From: an uncultured Lachnospiraceae bacterium
Lineage (GTDB): Bacteria > Bacillota > Clostridia > Lachnospirales > Lachnospiraceae
Assembly (NCBI GenBank): GCA_947650005.1
Contig: CANSTU010000015.1
Coordinates: 1-53,602, forward strand
Direction of reading: 5' to 3'
Length of the DNA stretch: 53,602 nt
Shown: positions 7,705 through 15,452 of the stretch, one piece after another
Numbering within the stretch: the stretch's first letter is position 1
How the letters are laid out: every line of letters starts with the position of its first letter
The notes under the pieces: model-generated
Databases searched by the model: none
What the model saw: the letters and a program-made list of their open reading frames with translations, nothing else
Told to the model about the DNA's origin: nothing
Position numbers and translations under genes: made by a program

Positions 7705-9390
7705 CTAGCCCTCCCGGTGCGGGAGGGGAATATGGATTTTTACCGTCAGGCCGCTTCCATCTTCCTGGGAAAGGGAAAGCCCGGCGTCCTTTCCATAAAT
7801 CATGCGGAGACGGCGGTGAATATTGATGAGCGCAGTGGTCTCCAGGGTGCTTTCCGGCGCTTCCAGCTTCCTTCGAAGATCCGTGAGCGTTTCCTCCGAA
7901 AGGCCCGGGCCGTTGTTCTCCACGCAGACTACCAGAGCGTCGCCTTCCTGAAAGATATCTAAACGCAGAGAAGGGGAGGGAACCTGATTCAGCCCGTGTT
8001 CAAAGGCGTTTTCAAGGACGGGCTGGATAATCATGCGGGGGACTTTGAGGTTGCGGAATGCTTCCGGAAGAGGGGCGAGCCGTATTTGCAGCCGCCCGTC
8101 AAATCGGAACTTCTGGATGCTGCAATAATTGACGGCATGTTCGTATTCCGAACTGAGGGGCACCTCCGAGGCGGCATTTCTGGTGATATATTGATAGTAA
8201 TTACCAAGATATTTGGAAAACAGGACGATATTTTCGCAGTCCTCATCTTTGGCGAGACGATAAATATTGAAAAAGCTGTTGTAGAGAAAATGCGGATTGA
8301 TCTGAGATTGCAGCTGCTTCAGTTCTGCCCGTTGGGTAAGGATTTTCTGTTCATAGACCTGATGGATCAGGTTGTCGAGATTGTGCGCCATCTTATGGAA
8401 GGACTGATACAGAATACGGAATTCGTCGTTACTGGTAATGGGCATATCCGTGAGCTGGTAATGGCCGGCTTCAATTTCTCCAATAGCGCACAGCAGATAT
8501 TTGACGGGCCGGTTGATGAGATGCTGCAGGGCCAGGCTGAAAAGGGAGATGACCAAGGCCGAGAGGGCGATATAGGCGACCCAGAACAGGCGGTAATTCC
8601 TGATCCCCCCGAAAATCTGGTGGGTGGGGACGTGGGAAGTCAAGACAAGCCCGGTGTTTTCCACGTTGGTGGAGGCAGTAACCATTTTGGAGGAATCCTC
8701 TTGCGAAGCGATTGGACCCGAGGAGAGGCAAAAGCTGCCTTCACCCGAGGAGAGTACGATACGGCTGTCTGGGAAATGGGTATAGTTGCGCAAAAGTTCG
8801 GAAAGGGAATTGCCGGAAAAGGTGACCTTTAGCAAAAAAAGCTCCTCCTCATTTTCAGAAAGAAAACGGACGGGGCTGTGGGTATAAAGGCAGAGCTGGT
8901 TTTGTTCAAAAAAGAGACGGCCGTTTATGGCGTCGGGCTTTCCTTGCCTGCTGAAATATTCGCTGAACAGGATACCCGGTTCCGAATCATTGACGGAAAT
9001 CGTTTTGTTCAGGGAAGGGATGTAAATGGCTGCGCTTTCAAGAAATTGGCTGCTGTTCTGTAGCGTGGAGAGCAGCTGTGCGGTCCGTAGGATGTATTGG
9101 GAACGTTCATAATCGCTCATGACAGGGTAGGCGTTGATCAGATAGTTAATGTCCGTGTTGGATACCAGGCGGTAACAGGAGAGCTGTATTCGGGTGATCT
9201 CGTCGGAAAGAAAACCGGCATACAGAGCCAGCTGGGCAGAGGAGGAATCGGTGATTTCGCGCCGAATCGTGCTGTACCCATACTGATAGATGGTAGAACC
9301 CGCGAGGATGAGAGGAAGCAGGAGGGACAGAAAGAGTGCAATGATTTTTATGCGTAAGGAAAAGTAACGATTTTTTAATACATTTGGCAT
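7705..9390 (-). CDS. YesM-type sensor histidine kinase
   Basis: 561 residues. One membrane helix lies near residues 13-33, followed by an extracytoplasmic sensing region of about 240 residues, a second helix near 280, a HAMP-like linker, then the LytS/YesM His-kinase box with INPHFLYNSF and an HATPase_c domain (QPVLENAFEHG as N box, ENNGPGL as G1 box). It senses an external ligand, likely a sugar or its binding protein, and passes phosphate to the adjacent regulator. A longer upstream frame exists, but ATG 9390 is chosen because AAGGAGG precedes it at 7 nt and a good promoter lies just upstream. The segment 7600-7704 between it and the regulator has a weak TTGAAAA/TTTTCAA inverted repeat. Confidence 0.9.
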   Translation of the reverse strand: MPNVLKNRYFSLRIKIIALFLSLLLPLILAGSTIYQYGYSTIRREITDSSSAQLALYAGFLSDEITRIQLSCYRLVSNTDINYLINAYPVMSDYERSQYILRTAQLLSTLQNSSQFLESAAIYIPSLNKTISVNDSEPGILFSEYFSRQGKPDAINGRLFFEQNQLCLYTHSPVRFLSENEEELFLLKVTFSGNSLSELLRNYTHFPDSRIVLSSGEGSFCLSSGPIASQEDSSKMVTASTNVENTGLVLTSHVPTHQIFGGIRNYRLFWVAYIALSALVISLFSLALQHLINRPVKYLLCAIGEIEAGHYQLTDMPITSNDEFRILYQSFHKMAHNLDNLIHQVYEQKILTQRAELKQLQSQINPHFLYNSFFNIYRLAKDEDCENIVLFSKYLGNYYQYITRNAASEVPLSSEYEHAVNYCSIQKFRFDGRLQIRLAPLPEAFRNLKVPRMIIQPVLENAFEHGLNQVPSPSLRLDIFQEGDALVVCVENNGPGLSEETLTDLRRKLEAPESTLETTALINIHRRLRMIYGKDAGLSLSQEDGSGLTVKIHIPLPHREG

Positions 9391-9436
9391 CGTAGACCTC
9401 CTTATAATATAAAAAGTTTCCTGTTCGGTTTGGCTA

Positions 9437-9465
9437 AGTATAGCATATGGATTGAGCCGTTTCAA
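9437..9465 (-). promoter_or_regulatory. SigmaA-type promoter of the kinase/regulator operon
   Basis: On the minus strand TTGAAA (9465-9460), a 17-nt spacer and TATACT (9442-9437) with a TG extension lie about 50 nt upstream of the kinase start. Coordinates of the hexamers extend from 9437 to 9465. A strong match to the consensus. Confidence 0.7.
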
Positions 9466-9595
9466 GGCGGGGAAAAGGGCGGAAGGGCACTTTGCACCTC
9501 TGAAACAGGCCATGAAGCCTGGATTTTTCGTGGATTTTGCCTTGAATGAGAGAAAAAAGAACTTGATATTATGCAATAAATATAAAGATATATCA

Positions 9596-9625
9596 TTTAC
9601 AGAGAAAAACAATTTTTGATATGAT
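9596..9625 (+). promoter_or_regulatory. Probable promoter of the metallohydrolase/transport operon
   Basis: TTTACA (9596-9601), an 18-nt spacer and TATGAT (9620-9625) lie about 45 nt before the start of the PhnP-like gene. The region is A/T rich. It diverges from the kinase promoter 130 nt away, leaving room for an AraC-type operator between them. Confidence 0.5.
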
Positions 9626-9675
9626 CAACCTGTCAGAAACGGATACAAGGCAGCCCAGCAGAAAAGGAGGGAATG

Positions 9676-10566
9676 ATGGATGAGTTGATTATGCGGTTCA
9701 TGGGCACCGGGGCAGGAGAAGGCGTGCCCACGCCTTTCTGCCGATGCAGAGTCTGTGAACACGCAAGGAAAGTCGGCGGAAAGGAAATCCGCCTGCGGTC
9801 GAGCTTCCGGGTCTCAAAAGAAATGCAGATCGATTTTGGAACGGATATTTTTGCCGAATGCATTCGGACCGGCCTGGACATGTACGATTTAAAATATTTG
9901 TTGGTCACCCATACGCATGATGACCACTTTGACCCTTTCAATTTGTATTTGAAGTCGTTGATCAGCAGAGGAAACGGGGAAAAGGTACATATTTATTTGA
10001 ATGAGGAGGCCTATGGGCTGGTGGAGAAATACGATTCGCTGGGGTTTGATGGCAACAGCCATTTTTACTCGGATAGTACGAAAAGGGACTTTGAATTCCA
10101 TCAGCTGCATTTCTGGAAGGAAGAAAAGATAGGCGATTTTCTGGTTACTCCAGTAAAAGGAGAACACAGAGGGCATTTGGAGAAAAATTCCGCAAACTAT
10201 CTGATTATGCTTCCAGATGGAAAGAGGATGCTGTATGCGCTGGATACCGGCTTCTATGGGAAAGAAACCCTGTCGTATCTGGAAAACGCGCAGCTTGATT
10301 ATTTCATTGTGGAAGGAACCTTCGGAAGTGCGCGCCGGGAGGAGAGGCCCTATTCCCATCTGGATCTGAACAGTGCACACAATCTGTGTCAGTGCTTATA
10401 TGAGCAGAATACCATTACGCAGAAGACACAGGTCTATCTGACCCATCTCAACCAGGAACAGGACTACACCCATGAGGAGATGGTCGCCGCATGTGCGCAG
10501 AGAAAGACGCCTTATCGGGTGACGGTTGCATACGATGGGCTTCAAATTGGGGATTATGTAAATTGA
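9676..10566 (+). CDS. PhnP-like metallo-beta-lactamase-fold phosphodiesterase
   Basis: 296 residues. It begins with the GTGAGEGVPTPFCRCRVC signature. Cys22, Cys24 and Cys27 reproduce the structural-zinc spacing of PhnP, and HTHDDH (79-84) is the metal-binding motif of the fold. Further His residues (GEHRGH, THLN) complete a two-metal site. PhnP hydrolyses cyclic phosphodiesters of ribose; here the substrate is unknown, and the tie to a sugar importer suggests a phosphodiester or cyclic-phosphate sugar (inference). Two ATGs are possible (9673, 9676); 9676 gives better spacing to AGGAGG. It is the first gene of the operon divergent from the kinase/regulator pair. Confidence 0.8.
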   Translation: MDELIMRFMGTGAGEGVPTPFCRCRVCEHARKVGGKEIRLRSSFRVSKEMQIDFGTDIFAECIRTGLDMYDLKYLLVTHTHDDHFDPFNLYLKSLISRGNGEKVHIYLNEEAYGLVEKYDSLGFDGNSHFYSDSTKRDFEFHQLHFWKEEKIGDFLVTPVKGEHRGHLEKNSANYLIMLPDGKRMLYALDTGFYGKETLSYLENAQLDYFIVEGTFGSARREERPYSHLDLNSAHNLCQCLYEQNTITQKTQVYLTHLNQEQDYTHEEMVAACAQRKTPYRVTVAYDGLQIGDYVN

Positions 10567-10718
10567 GTGCATACCTTGCATGCGGAATGAGCAAGATTAA
10601 AAGCGTTCCATTCCCTTGTGTTGTCTGCGCGGCAAAGACGGCAGATGGGAACAGGGATGAAGGAAGGATGCTTTTGGCTTAGAACCTTGTAATAATACAA
10701 AGTTTCTTTGGATGGAGA
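10567..10718 (+). promoter_or_regulatory. Two degenerate upstream copies of the hairpin-SD module
   Basis: Before the functional module at 10719 there are two weaker copies. The first has a GCAT/ATGC hairpin followed by GGAATGAG (about 10569-10588). The second has GTCT/AGAC followed by GGCAGATGGGAACAGGG (about 10622-10656). The second copy resembles the orphan copy at about 14295-14345 well beyond the module itself (shared pattern GATGGGA-CA-GG-TGAA-GAAGGA-GCTTT), so this is a duplicated leader. Confidence 0.5.
10657..10692 (+). other. Candidate 11-codon leader peptide
   Basis: ATG at 10657, 14 nt after the GC that ends the module, opens MKEGCFWLRTL followed by TAA. The paralogous leader at 14327 reads LKEGRFQLP from a CTG at the same place. 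Translation is plausible from the SD-like GATGGGAACAGGG but unproven. A chance ORF of this length is common. Confidence 0.22.
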
Positions 10719-10749
10719 GCCGCCGGGCGGCGGCAGAATGAGAGGAGAT
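10719..10749 (+). promoter_or_regulatory. Stem-loop/Shine-Dalgarno leader module of binding protein 1
   Basis: GCCGCC (10719-10724), GGGC loop, GGCGGC (10729-10734), then the 15-nt tail AGAATGAGAGGAGAT and ATG at 10750. Confidence 0.8.
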
Positions 10750-12480
10750 ATGAAATTAAGAAGAATAGCGGCATTGGTGCTGGCTGCAAGTATGGTTCTG
10801 GGAGGATGCCAGAGCGCGTCCGTACCGGAAGAGGCGGAAAGCGCTGATACACAGCAGATTGAAGAAAAGGAATCGGAAGCTGAATCCGGAACAAATGTGG
10901 CAGCGGCGGATCCAGCGGCTTCTCCCAAGGGAAGATATGAGGAACCGGTGGAGGTATCCATTTCCAAGGTAATGGTTACCAATCCTCATCTGATTGAGGG
11001 ACAGTCTCCGGAAGACAACATAGTTCTGGATCTGATCAAGGAGGATCTGAATATTGACGTTAAAATCGCCTGGGAAGCGGAATCGAGCGAGTATAACAAC
11101 AAATTGTCCCTAAACATTGCTTCGGGCGATTTGCCGGATATTGTGTACATCACCAATTACCTGACGTTCCGGGAAATGGCAGAAAACGACATGCTTGCGG
11201 ATCTGACCGAAATTTATGAAACCTATGCGGGGGATTATATGAGGCAGACCTATGACACATTCGACGGAAGGAACCTGGAGCCCCTTACCATCGATGGAAA
11301 GCTCTATGCCCTTTCCACCGCGAACATCGGCTACGGCCACAATATCCTGTGGCTGCGAGGGGACTGGCTGGATAAGCTGGGACTGGAGGTGCCTTCCACC
11401 ATGGAAGAGCTGAAATATGTCCTGAAAGAATTTGTGGAAAAGGATCCGGGAGGAAATGGCCCGGGGAATACCATTGGTCTGGCAATCCATGCGACCAAAC
11501 CGGTGGCGGGCTATGGTAATAAATTTGGCGTGGAGCCGATCTTCCACAGCGTGGGCGCCTATCCGACGCAGTGGATGGCTGATGCGTCCGGGAACGTTTA
11601 CTATGGTTCCATTGCCCCGGAAATGAAAGACGGGTTGGCGATACTGCGCGAAATGTATGAAGAAGGCTTGATCGACCGACAGTTCGTTACCAGAGTCGGA
11701 TCCGGTGAAACGGATGCAATCGTGGATTCCGGTCTGGCAGGCGCCTGGTTTGCCCCCTGGTGGGGACAGAGCGGGGACAGCTACATCAACAATCCGGATA
11801 TCGAGCTGGCTGTGGCGAACGCTCCTCTGGACGGGGAAGGAAAATTCAATCATCTGCTTCCGGCTCCTACCGCGGACCTGGTTGCAGTGAGTAAAGATTG
11901 CGCAAACCCGGAAGCTCTGCTCAAGATCATCAATGAAGAATATGACATCTATAGAGGGATTGACGCGGAAGGCCTGGCTACGGTACAGCCGATTTTTGAT
12001 CAGGGCGTTTCCAGAGAGGCTCTTTTCCCTACGGGCGGGTTCAATCTGGATTATTATGATGTGGTGCCAAAGCTGGGTAAGCTGTGTAAGAGCCTGGTGG
12101 AAACCGGCGTAATGGGCGGCGATGAAACCACAACGGAATATGACAGATGGAAAGCGGAAGGCGCGAAACGCTTTGCCGATGGAATTGACCCTTCGGATCC
12201 CAATGCGCCGAATACGTTCCGCGATTACTACGGGAGATATGTGGGCTCCAATATCCTGGATACCCCGGAAAACAACCCGGTGGACGCAGCCTACTATTAT
12301 ACGACGGAATCCTCCGACAGGCTGAAGCCCACGCTGGATAAGCTGGAGGAACAGATGTATCTTCAGATTATCACGGGAGAAAAACCGCTGGAATACTTTG
12401 ATGAATTCGTTGAGCAGTGGAAGAAGCTGGGCGGCGATGTCCTCACACAGGAAGTACAGGTAATGGTGGATGGGCAGTAA
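10750..12480 (+). CDS. Extracellular solute-binding lipoprotein of a CUT1 importer (LplA type)
   Basis: 576 residues. A signal peptide (MKLRRIAALVLAASMVLGGC) ends in lipobox LGGC, with Cys20 as lipid anchor, followed by an acidic, Ser/Ala-rich linker to about residue 70. The mature part resembles family 1 solute-binding proteins of the Lpl/YtcQ group, which bind oligosaccharides or sugar derivatives outside the membrane. Length (over 550) is typical of that group, not of the 430-residue MalE type. It overlaps the first permease gene by 11 nt. The two-component pair next door probably controls it. Ligand not predictable. Confidence 0.88.
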   Translation: MKLRRIAALVLAASMVLGGCQSASVPEEAESADTQQIEEKESEAESGTNVAAADPAASPKGRYEEPVEVSISKVMVTNPHLIEGQSPEDNIVLDLIKEDLNIDVKIAWEAESSEYNNKLSLNIASGDLPDIVYITNYLTFREMAENDMLADLTEIYETYAGDYMRQTYDTFDGRNLEPLTIDGKLYALSTANIGYGHNILWLRGDWLDKLGLEVPSTMEELKYVLKEFVEKDPGGNGPGNTIGLAIHATKPVAGYGNKFGVEPIFHSVGAYPTQWMADASGNVYYGSIAPEMKDGLAILREMYEEGLIDRQFVTRVGSGETDAIVDSGLAGAWFAPWWGQSGDSYINNPDIELAVANAPLDGEGKFNHLLPAPTADLVAVSKDCANPEALLKIINEEYDIYRGIDAEGLATVQPIFDQGVSREALFPTGGFNLDYYDVVPKLGKLCKSLVETGVMGGDETTTEYDRWKAEGAKRFADGIDPSDPNAPNTFRDYYGRYVGSNILDTPENNPVDAAYYYTTESSDRLKPTLDKLEEQMYLQIITGEKPLEYFDEFVEQWKKLGGDVLTQEVQVMVDGQ

Positions 12481-13375
12481 ATATAAGAAAAGAAGCGCTA
12501 CGGAAAGATTTTATCATCTGATGCTGTTGCCCGGTATGGCGTTTTTGTTCCTGTTTCATATCGTGCCGCTGGCGGGAGTGATCATCGCTTTCCAGAACTT
12601 TAAGCCGGTCAAGGGAATTTTCGGCTCCCAGTTCATCGGCATGGATAATTTCCAGCGCCTATTTTATCTGCCGGATTTCTGGCAAATCATGGAAAATACG
12701 CTCCTGATAGCGGCAGGGAAAATTGCGTTGGGTATGTTGATGGCTGTTGTATTTGCGGTGCTTCTGAACGAATGCAGAAGCACCGGGCTGAAACGCCTGG
12801 TACAGACTTCCGTCTATCTTCCGCATTTTCTTTCCTGGGTCATCCTTGCAGTGATGTTCAGCAACCTGCTTTCCTATGGCGGCGTGTTTAACCGGTTCCT
12901 CGGGATGTTCGGAGTGGAGCCGCAGATGTTTCTGGTCAGCAATAGGTGGTTCCGCAGCATCGTTATTTTAGGAGATGTGTGGAAAGAATTCGGCTACAAT
13001 GCGGTTGTTTATGTGGCGGCGATGACGAGTATCGATCCTGGGCTGTATGAAGCGGCAAAGATAGACGGCGCAAATCGGTGGGATCGGATATGGCATATCA
13101 CTATCCCCTCTATCCTTCCTACGATTGTGCTGATGATGACGCTGAACATGGGGCAGATCATGAATGCCGGTTTTGAAGAGGTCTTCAATCTGTACAGCCC
13201 GTTGGTCTATGAGACGGGAGATATCATCGATACATATGTGTACCGGGTGGGTCTGACGAACATGCAGTACAGCTTTGGTACGGCTGTGGGCCTATTTAAA
13301 TCGGTGATAAGTTTTATCCTGTTGACCGTATCCTATAAACTGGCCGACAAATTTGCAGGCTACCGGATTTTCTAA
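12470..13375 (+). CDS. ABC sugar transporter permease 1 (LplB type)
   Basis: 301 residues with six predicted membrane segments. The EAA loop EAAKIDGANRWDRIWHITIP (about residues 196-215), which contacts the shared ATPase, is intact. The N-terminus (YHLMLLPGMAFLFLFHIVPL) is characteristic of the LplB subfamily. Its ATG overlaps the 3' end of the binding-protein gene, so translation is probably coupled. No ATP-binding subunit is encoded in this locus; CUT1 importers of Firmicutes often share an MsmX/MsmK-like ATPase encoded elsewhere. Confidence 0.92.
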   Translation: MGSKYKKRSATERFYHLMLLPGMAFLFLFHIVPLAGVIIAFQNFKPVKGIFGSQFIGMDNFQRLFYLPDFWQIMENTLLIAAGKIALGMLMAVVFAVLLNECRSTGLKRLVQTSVYLPHFLSWVILAVMFSNLLSYGGVFNRFLGMFGVEPQMFLVSNRWFRSIVILGDVWKEFGYNAVVYVAAMTSIDPGLYEAAKIDGANRWDRIWHITIPSILPTIVLMMTLNMGQIMNAGFEEVFNLYSPLVYETGDIIDTYVYRVGLTNMQYSFGTAVGLFKSVISFILLTVSYKLADKFAGYRIF

Positions 13376-13391
13376 GGAGAAGGAGATAAGT

Positions 13392-14279
13392 GTGAAGGAA
13401 AAAAGAAAGGTTTCGGCGGCAGATATATTGATCAGCCTTTTACTCATAGTCTGCGGCCTGATGTGCCTCATACCGATTTTGAACACCGTGGCGATCTCCT
13501 TCAGTGATAAGACGAGCGCTGCCATGGGCCGGGTGGGCCTATGGCCGGTAAACTTCAATATGGCCGGATATCGGGCTATACTGGAAGAGAGCCAGTTTTT
13601 TCAATCCTTCTTTGTTTCCGTCAGGAGGGTGGCGGTCGGCACGGCGCTGAATATGACGTTAACCATTCTGATGGCGTATCCGTTGTCAAAGGATCCGAGG
13701 AAATTCCGGGCAAAAAAATATTATATGTGGATCGTGATTTTCCTCATGATGTTCAATGGGGGAATCGTACCGAATTTCATGCTGGTAAAAAACCTGCATC
13801 TTATGGATACCATCTGGGCTCTGGTTCTGCCGGGGGCGGTTCCCGTGTTCAACGTGATCCTGCTCATGAATTTTTTCAAGGGCATACCGAACTCCCTGGA
13901 AGAAGCGGCCGTCATTGACGGAGCGAATCCTTTGCAGATCCTGTTAAAAGTATTTCTGCCCATGTCCAAGGCGGCGTTGGCAACGATAACCCTGTTCTGT
14001 ATTGTAAATCACTGGAATGCCTTTTTTGACGGGAAAATATACATTAACTCTCTGGAAAGGCTCCCCCTGCAGACCTATATTCAATCTCTGGTTGTGGATC
14101 TGAATCCGGAACAGATGGCTTCCATGACGCCGGAACAGATGAGCGAACAGATGCAGCTGTCCAGTCTGACGTTTAATTCGGCAAAGGTCGTGGTGTCTAT
14201 GCTGCCGATCCTGCTTATCTATCCGTTCCTTCAGAAATATTTTGTGACGGGTATCGTCATGGGAGCAGTCAAAGAATGA
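13392..14279 (+). CDS. ABC sugar transporter permease 2 (LplC/YtcP type)
   Basis: 295 residues with six membrane segments and the EAA loop LEEAAVIDGANPLQILLKVF. It ends in the conserved YFVTGIVMGAVKE tail of LplC-like permeases. GTG at 13392 is preferred: AGGAGA lies 5-7 nt in front and the protein then begins MKEKRKVSAADI. An upstream in-frame ATG at 13353 would overlap the first permease by 23 nt and has no good SD. It pairs with the preceding permease as the transmembrane heterodimer. Confidence 0.9.
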   Translation: MKEKRKVSAADILISLLLIVCGLMCLIPILNTVAISFSDKTSAAMGRVGLWPVNFNMAGYRAILEESQFFQSFFVSVRRVAVGTALNMTLTILMAYPLSKDPRKFRAKKYYMWIVIFLMMFNGGIVPNFMLVKNLHLMDTIWALVLPGAVPVFNVILLMNFFKGIPNSLEEAAVIDGANPLQILLKVFLPMSKAALATITLFCIVNHWNAFFDGKIYINSLERLPLQTYIQSLVVDLNPEQMASMTPEQMSEQMQLSSLTFNSAKVVVSMLPILLIYPFLQKYFVTGIVMGAVKE

Positions 14280-14362
14280 AGACACTTTGATCTGAGGCGT
14301 GCCTTGCAAGCAGATGGGATCAAGGCTGAAAGAAGGACGCTTTCAGCTTCCTTGAAATAGAT
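14280..14362 (+). promoter_or_regulatory. Orphan hairpin-SD copy upstream of the PHP gene
   Basis: A GCGTGC-type hairpin (about 14297-14311) is followed by AGATGGGATCAAGG. A second hairpin, GGCTGAAAG/CTTTCAGC (14325-14350 region), lies next. The segment resembles 10640-10692. A CTG at 14327, 14 nt after the module, opens a 9-codon frame ending in TGA. No gene starts here, so it is a leader element of the PHP gene. Confidence 0.45.
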
Positions 14363-14393
14363 GCCCGCAAAAGCGGGCAGATGGGAGCAAATC
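14363..14393 (+). promoter_or_regulatory. Stem-loop/Shine-Dalgarno leader module of the PHP gene
   Basis: GCCCGC (14363-14368), AAAA loop, GCGGGC (14373-14378), then the 15-nt tail AGATGGGAGCAAATC and ATG at 14394. Confidence 0.8.
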
Positions 14394-15125
14394 ATGAATC
14401 ATATGGATACACATTATGTTCTGGATATTCATACCCATACTCTGGCGAGCGGCCATGCCTACGGAACCATCCGTGAGATGGCGAAGGCCGCAGCCGAAGC
14501 GGGATTGTCTGTGTTGGGAATCTCGGAGCATGGGCCCGGAACGCCGGGAACCTGTGATCCCCTTTATTTTCTGAACCTGAACGCGGTTCCGGATCAGCTT
14601 TATGGGGTAAAGCTGCTGCATGGGTGTGAAATCAATGTCCAAAACGATGGACGGCTGTCATTGGAACAGACCTATCTGGACCGGCTGGACTATGGAATCG
14701 TGGGGATTCACGGAATCTGTTATGAGGATGTGGGCAGAAAGAAAAATACGCAGAATCTGATTTCCTGTATGCAGAATGATAAGATTCGGTTCGTATCCCA
14801 TCCGGACGATGGCCATATGCCTTTGGACTATGAACTCTTGGTTCCAGCGGCAAAGGAATATCATGTGGCGTTGGAGGTAAATAATAGTTCTCTTTTGCGG
14901 GCGGACAGGCTGGGTTGTGTACAGAACTATCAAGACATGCTAAAACTCTGCGACAGGCTGCGCGTATCGATCATAGTCAGTTCCGATGCCCACGATCCGG
15001 ACAGCGTTGGCCGTTTTGATGAAGCGCGCAGGCTGCTTTCACAGATGGATTTTGACGAAGCTCTCATTTTAAATACCGACGTAGAAAAGCTGTTTGCGCA
15101 TTTGGCTCCCAGCGACGTTCTTTAA
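14394..15125 (+). CDS. PHP-domain phosphoesterase (YcdX/HisK-like)
   Basis: 243 residues of a PHP-fold metal-dependent phosphoesterase. The motifs are DIHTHTLASGH (about residues 11-21), GISEHGPG, GCEIN, GIHG, SHPDDGH and SSDAHDP near the C-terminus, which together supply the His/Asp/Glu ligands of a trinuclear metal site. The family holds phosphatases of small phosphorylated metabolites and the PHP histidinol phosphatase; this one fits the YcdX-like group. Sharing an operon direction with a PhnP-like phosphodiesterase and an importer, it may remove the phosphate the first enzyme exposes (inference). ATG 14394 is fixed by the hairpin-SD module. Confidence 0.85.
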   Translation: MNHMDTHYVLDIHTHTLASGHAYGTIREMAKAAAEAGLSVLGISEHGPGTPGTCDPLYFLNLNAVPDQLYGVKLLHGCEINVQNDGRLSLEQTYLDRLDYGIVGIHGICYEDVGRKKNTQNLISCMQNDKIRFVSHPDDGHMPLDYELLVPAAKEYHVALEVNNSSLLRADRLGCVQNYQDMLKLCDRLRVSIIVSSDAHDPDSVGRFDEARRLLSQMDFDEALILNTDVEKLFAHLAPSDVL

Positions 15126-15286
15126 TGCGTACCATTGGGTTATTCGTCTGAAGGGGCGGCGGGAGGCCGAATATCATATTAGAATGAGATAAAAGCATTT
15201 CTCTATAATCTCCATTTAAAAAGAAGCATCGTTGTTTTTGTCCAAAAAGACAAAAATATCGGTGTTTTCTTTTGCCCTGTGTCCAT

Positions 15287-15315
15287 TTACCAAAGGAAAA
15301 CATCCCATTTATAAT
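15287..15315 (+). promoter_or_regulatory. Promoter of the NCS1 permease/DUF917/HyuA cluster
   Basis: TTACCA (15287-15292), a 17-nt spacer and TATAAT (15310-15315). In the 327-bp region 15126-15452 the other visible elements are a TTTTTGTC/GACAAAAA hairpin (about 15234-15256), possibly an operator, and the hairpin-SD module. No riboswitch was recognised. Confidence 0.55.
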
Positions 15316-15420
15316 GGATAATGATGTCTTGCCGGATGGAAAAACTTTTGTTTCAACGCACAAAATCCTTTCGCGGGTGGAAACCGCCAGCGGATGCAGA
15401 ACGTTCCTCCGGATTGGAAA

Positions 15421-15452
15421 GCCGTCTTACGGCGGCAGAAAGTGAGGAAATT
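15421..15452 (+). promoter_or_regulatory. Stem-loop/Shine-Dalgarno leader module of the NCS1 permease gene
   Basis: GCCG (15421-15424) can pair with CGGC at 15433-15436 (or GCCGT with ACGGC at 15429-15433). The tail AGAAAGTGAGGAAATT and ATG at 15453 follow. Confidence 0.65.

Noticed and set aside
15197-15260. Purine riboswitch upstream of the NCS1 permease
   Set aside because: A TATAATCTCC string resembles the start of the G-box, but the conserved loop sequences and closing stem are missing.
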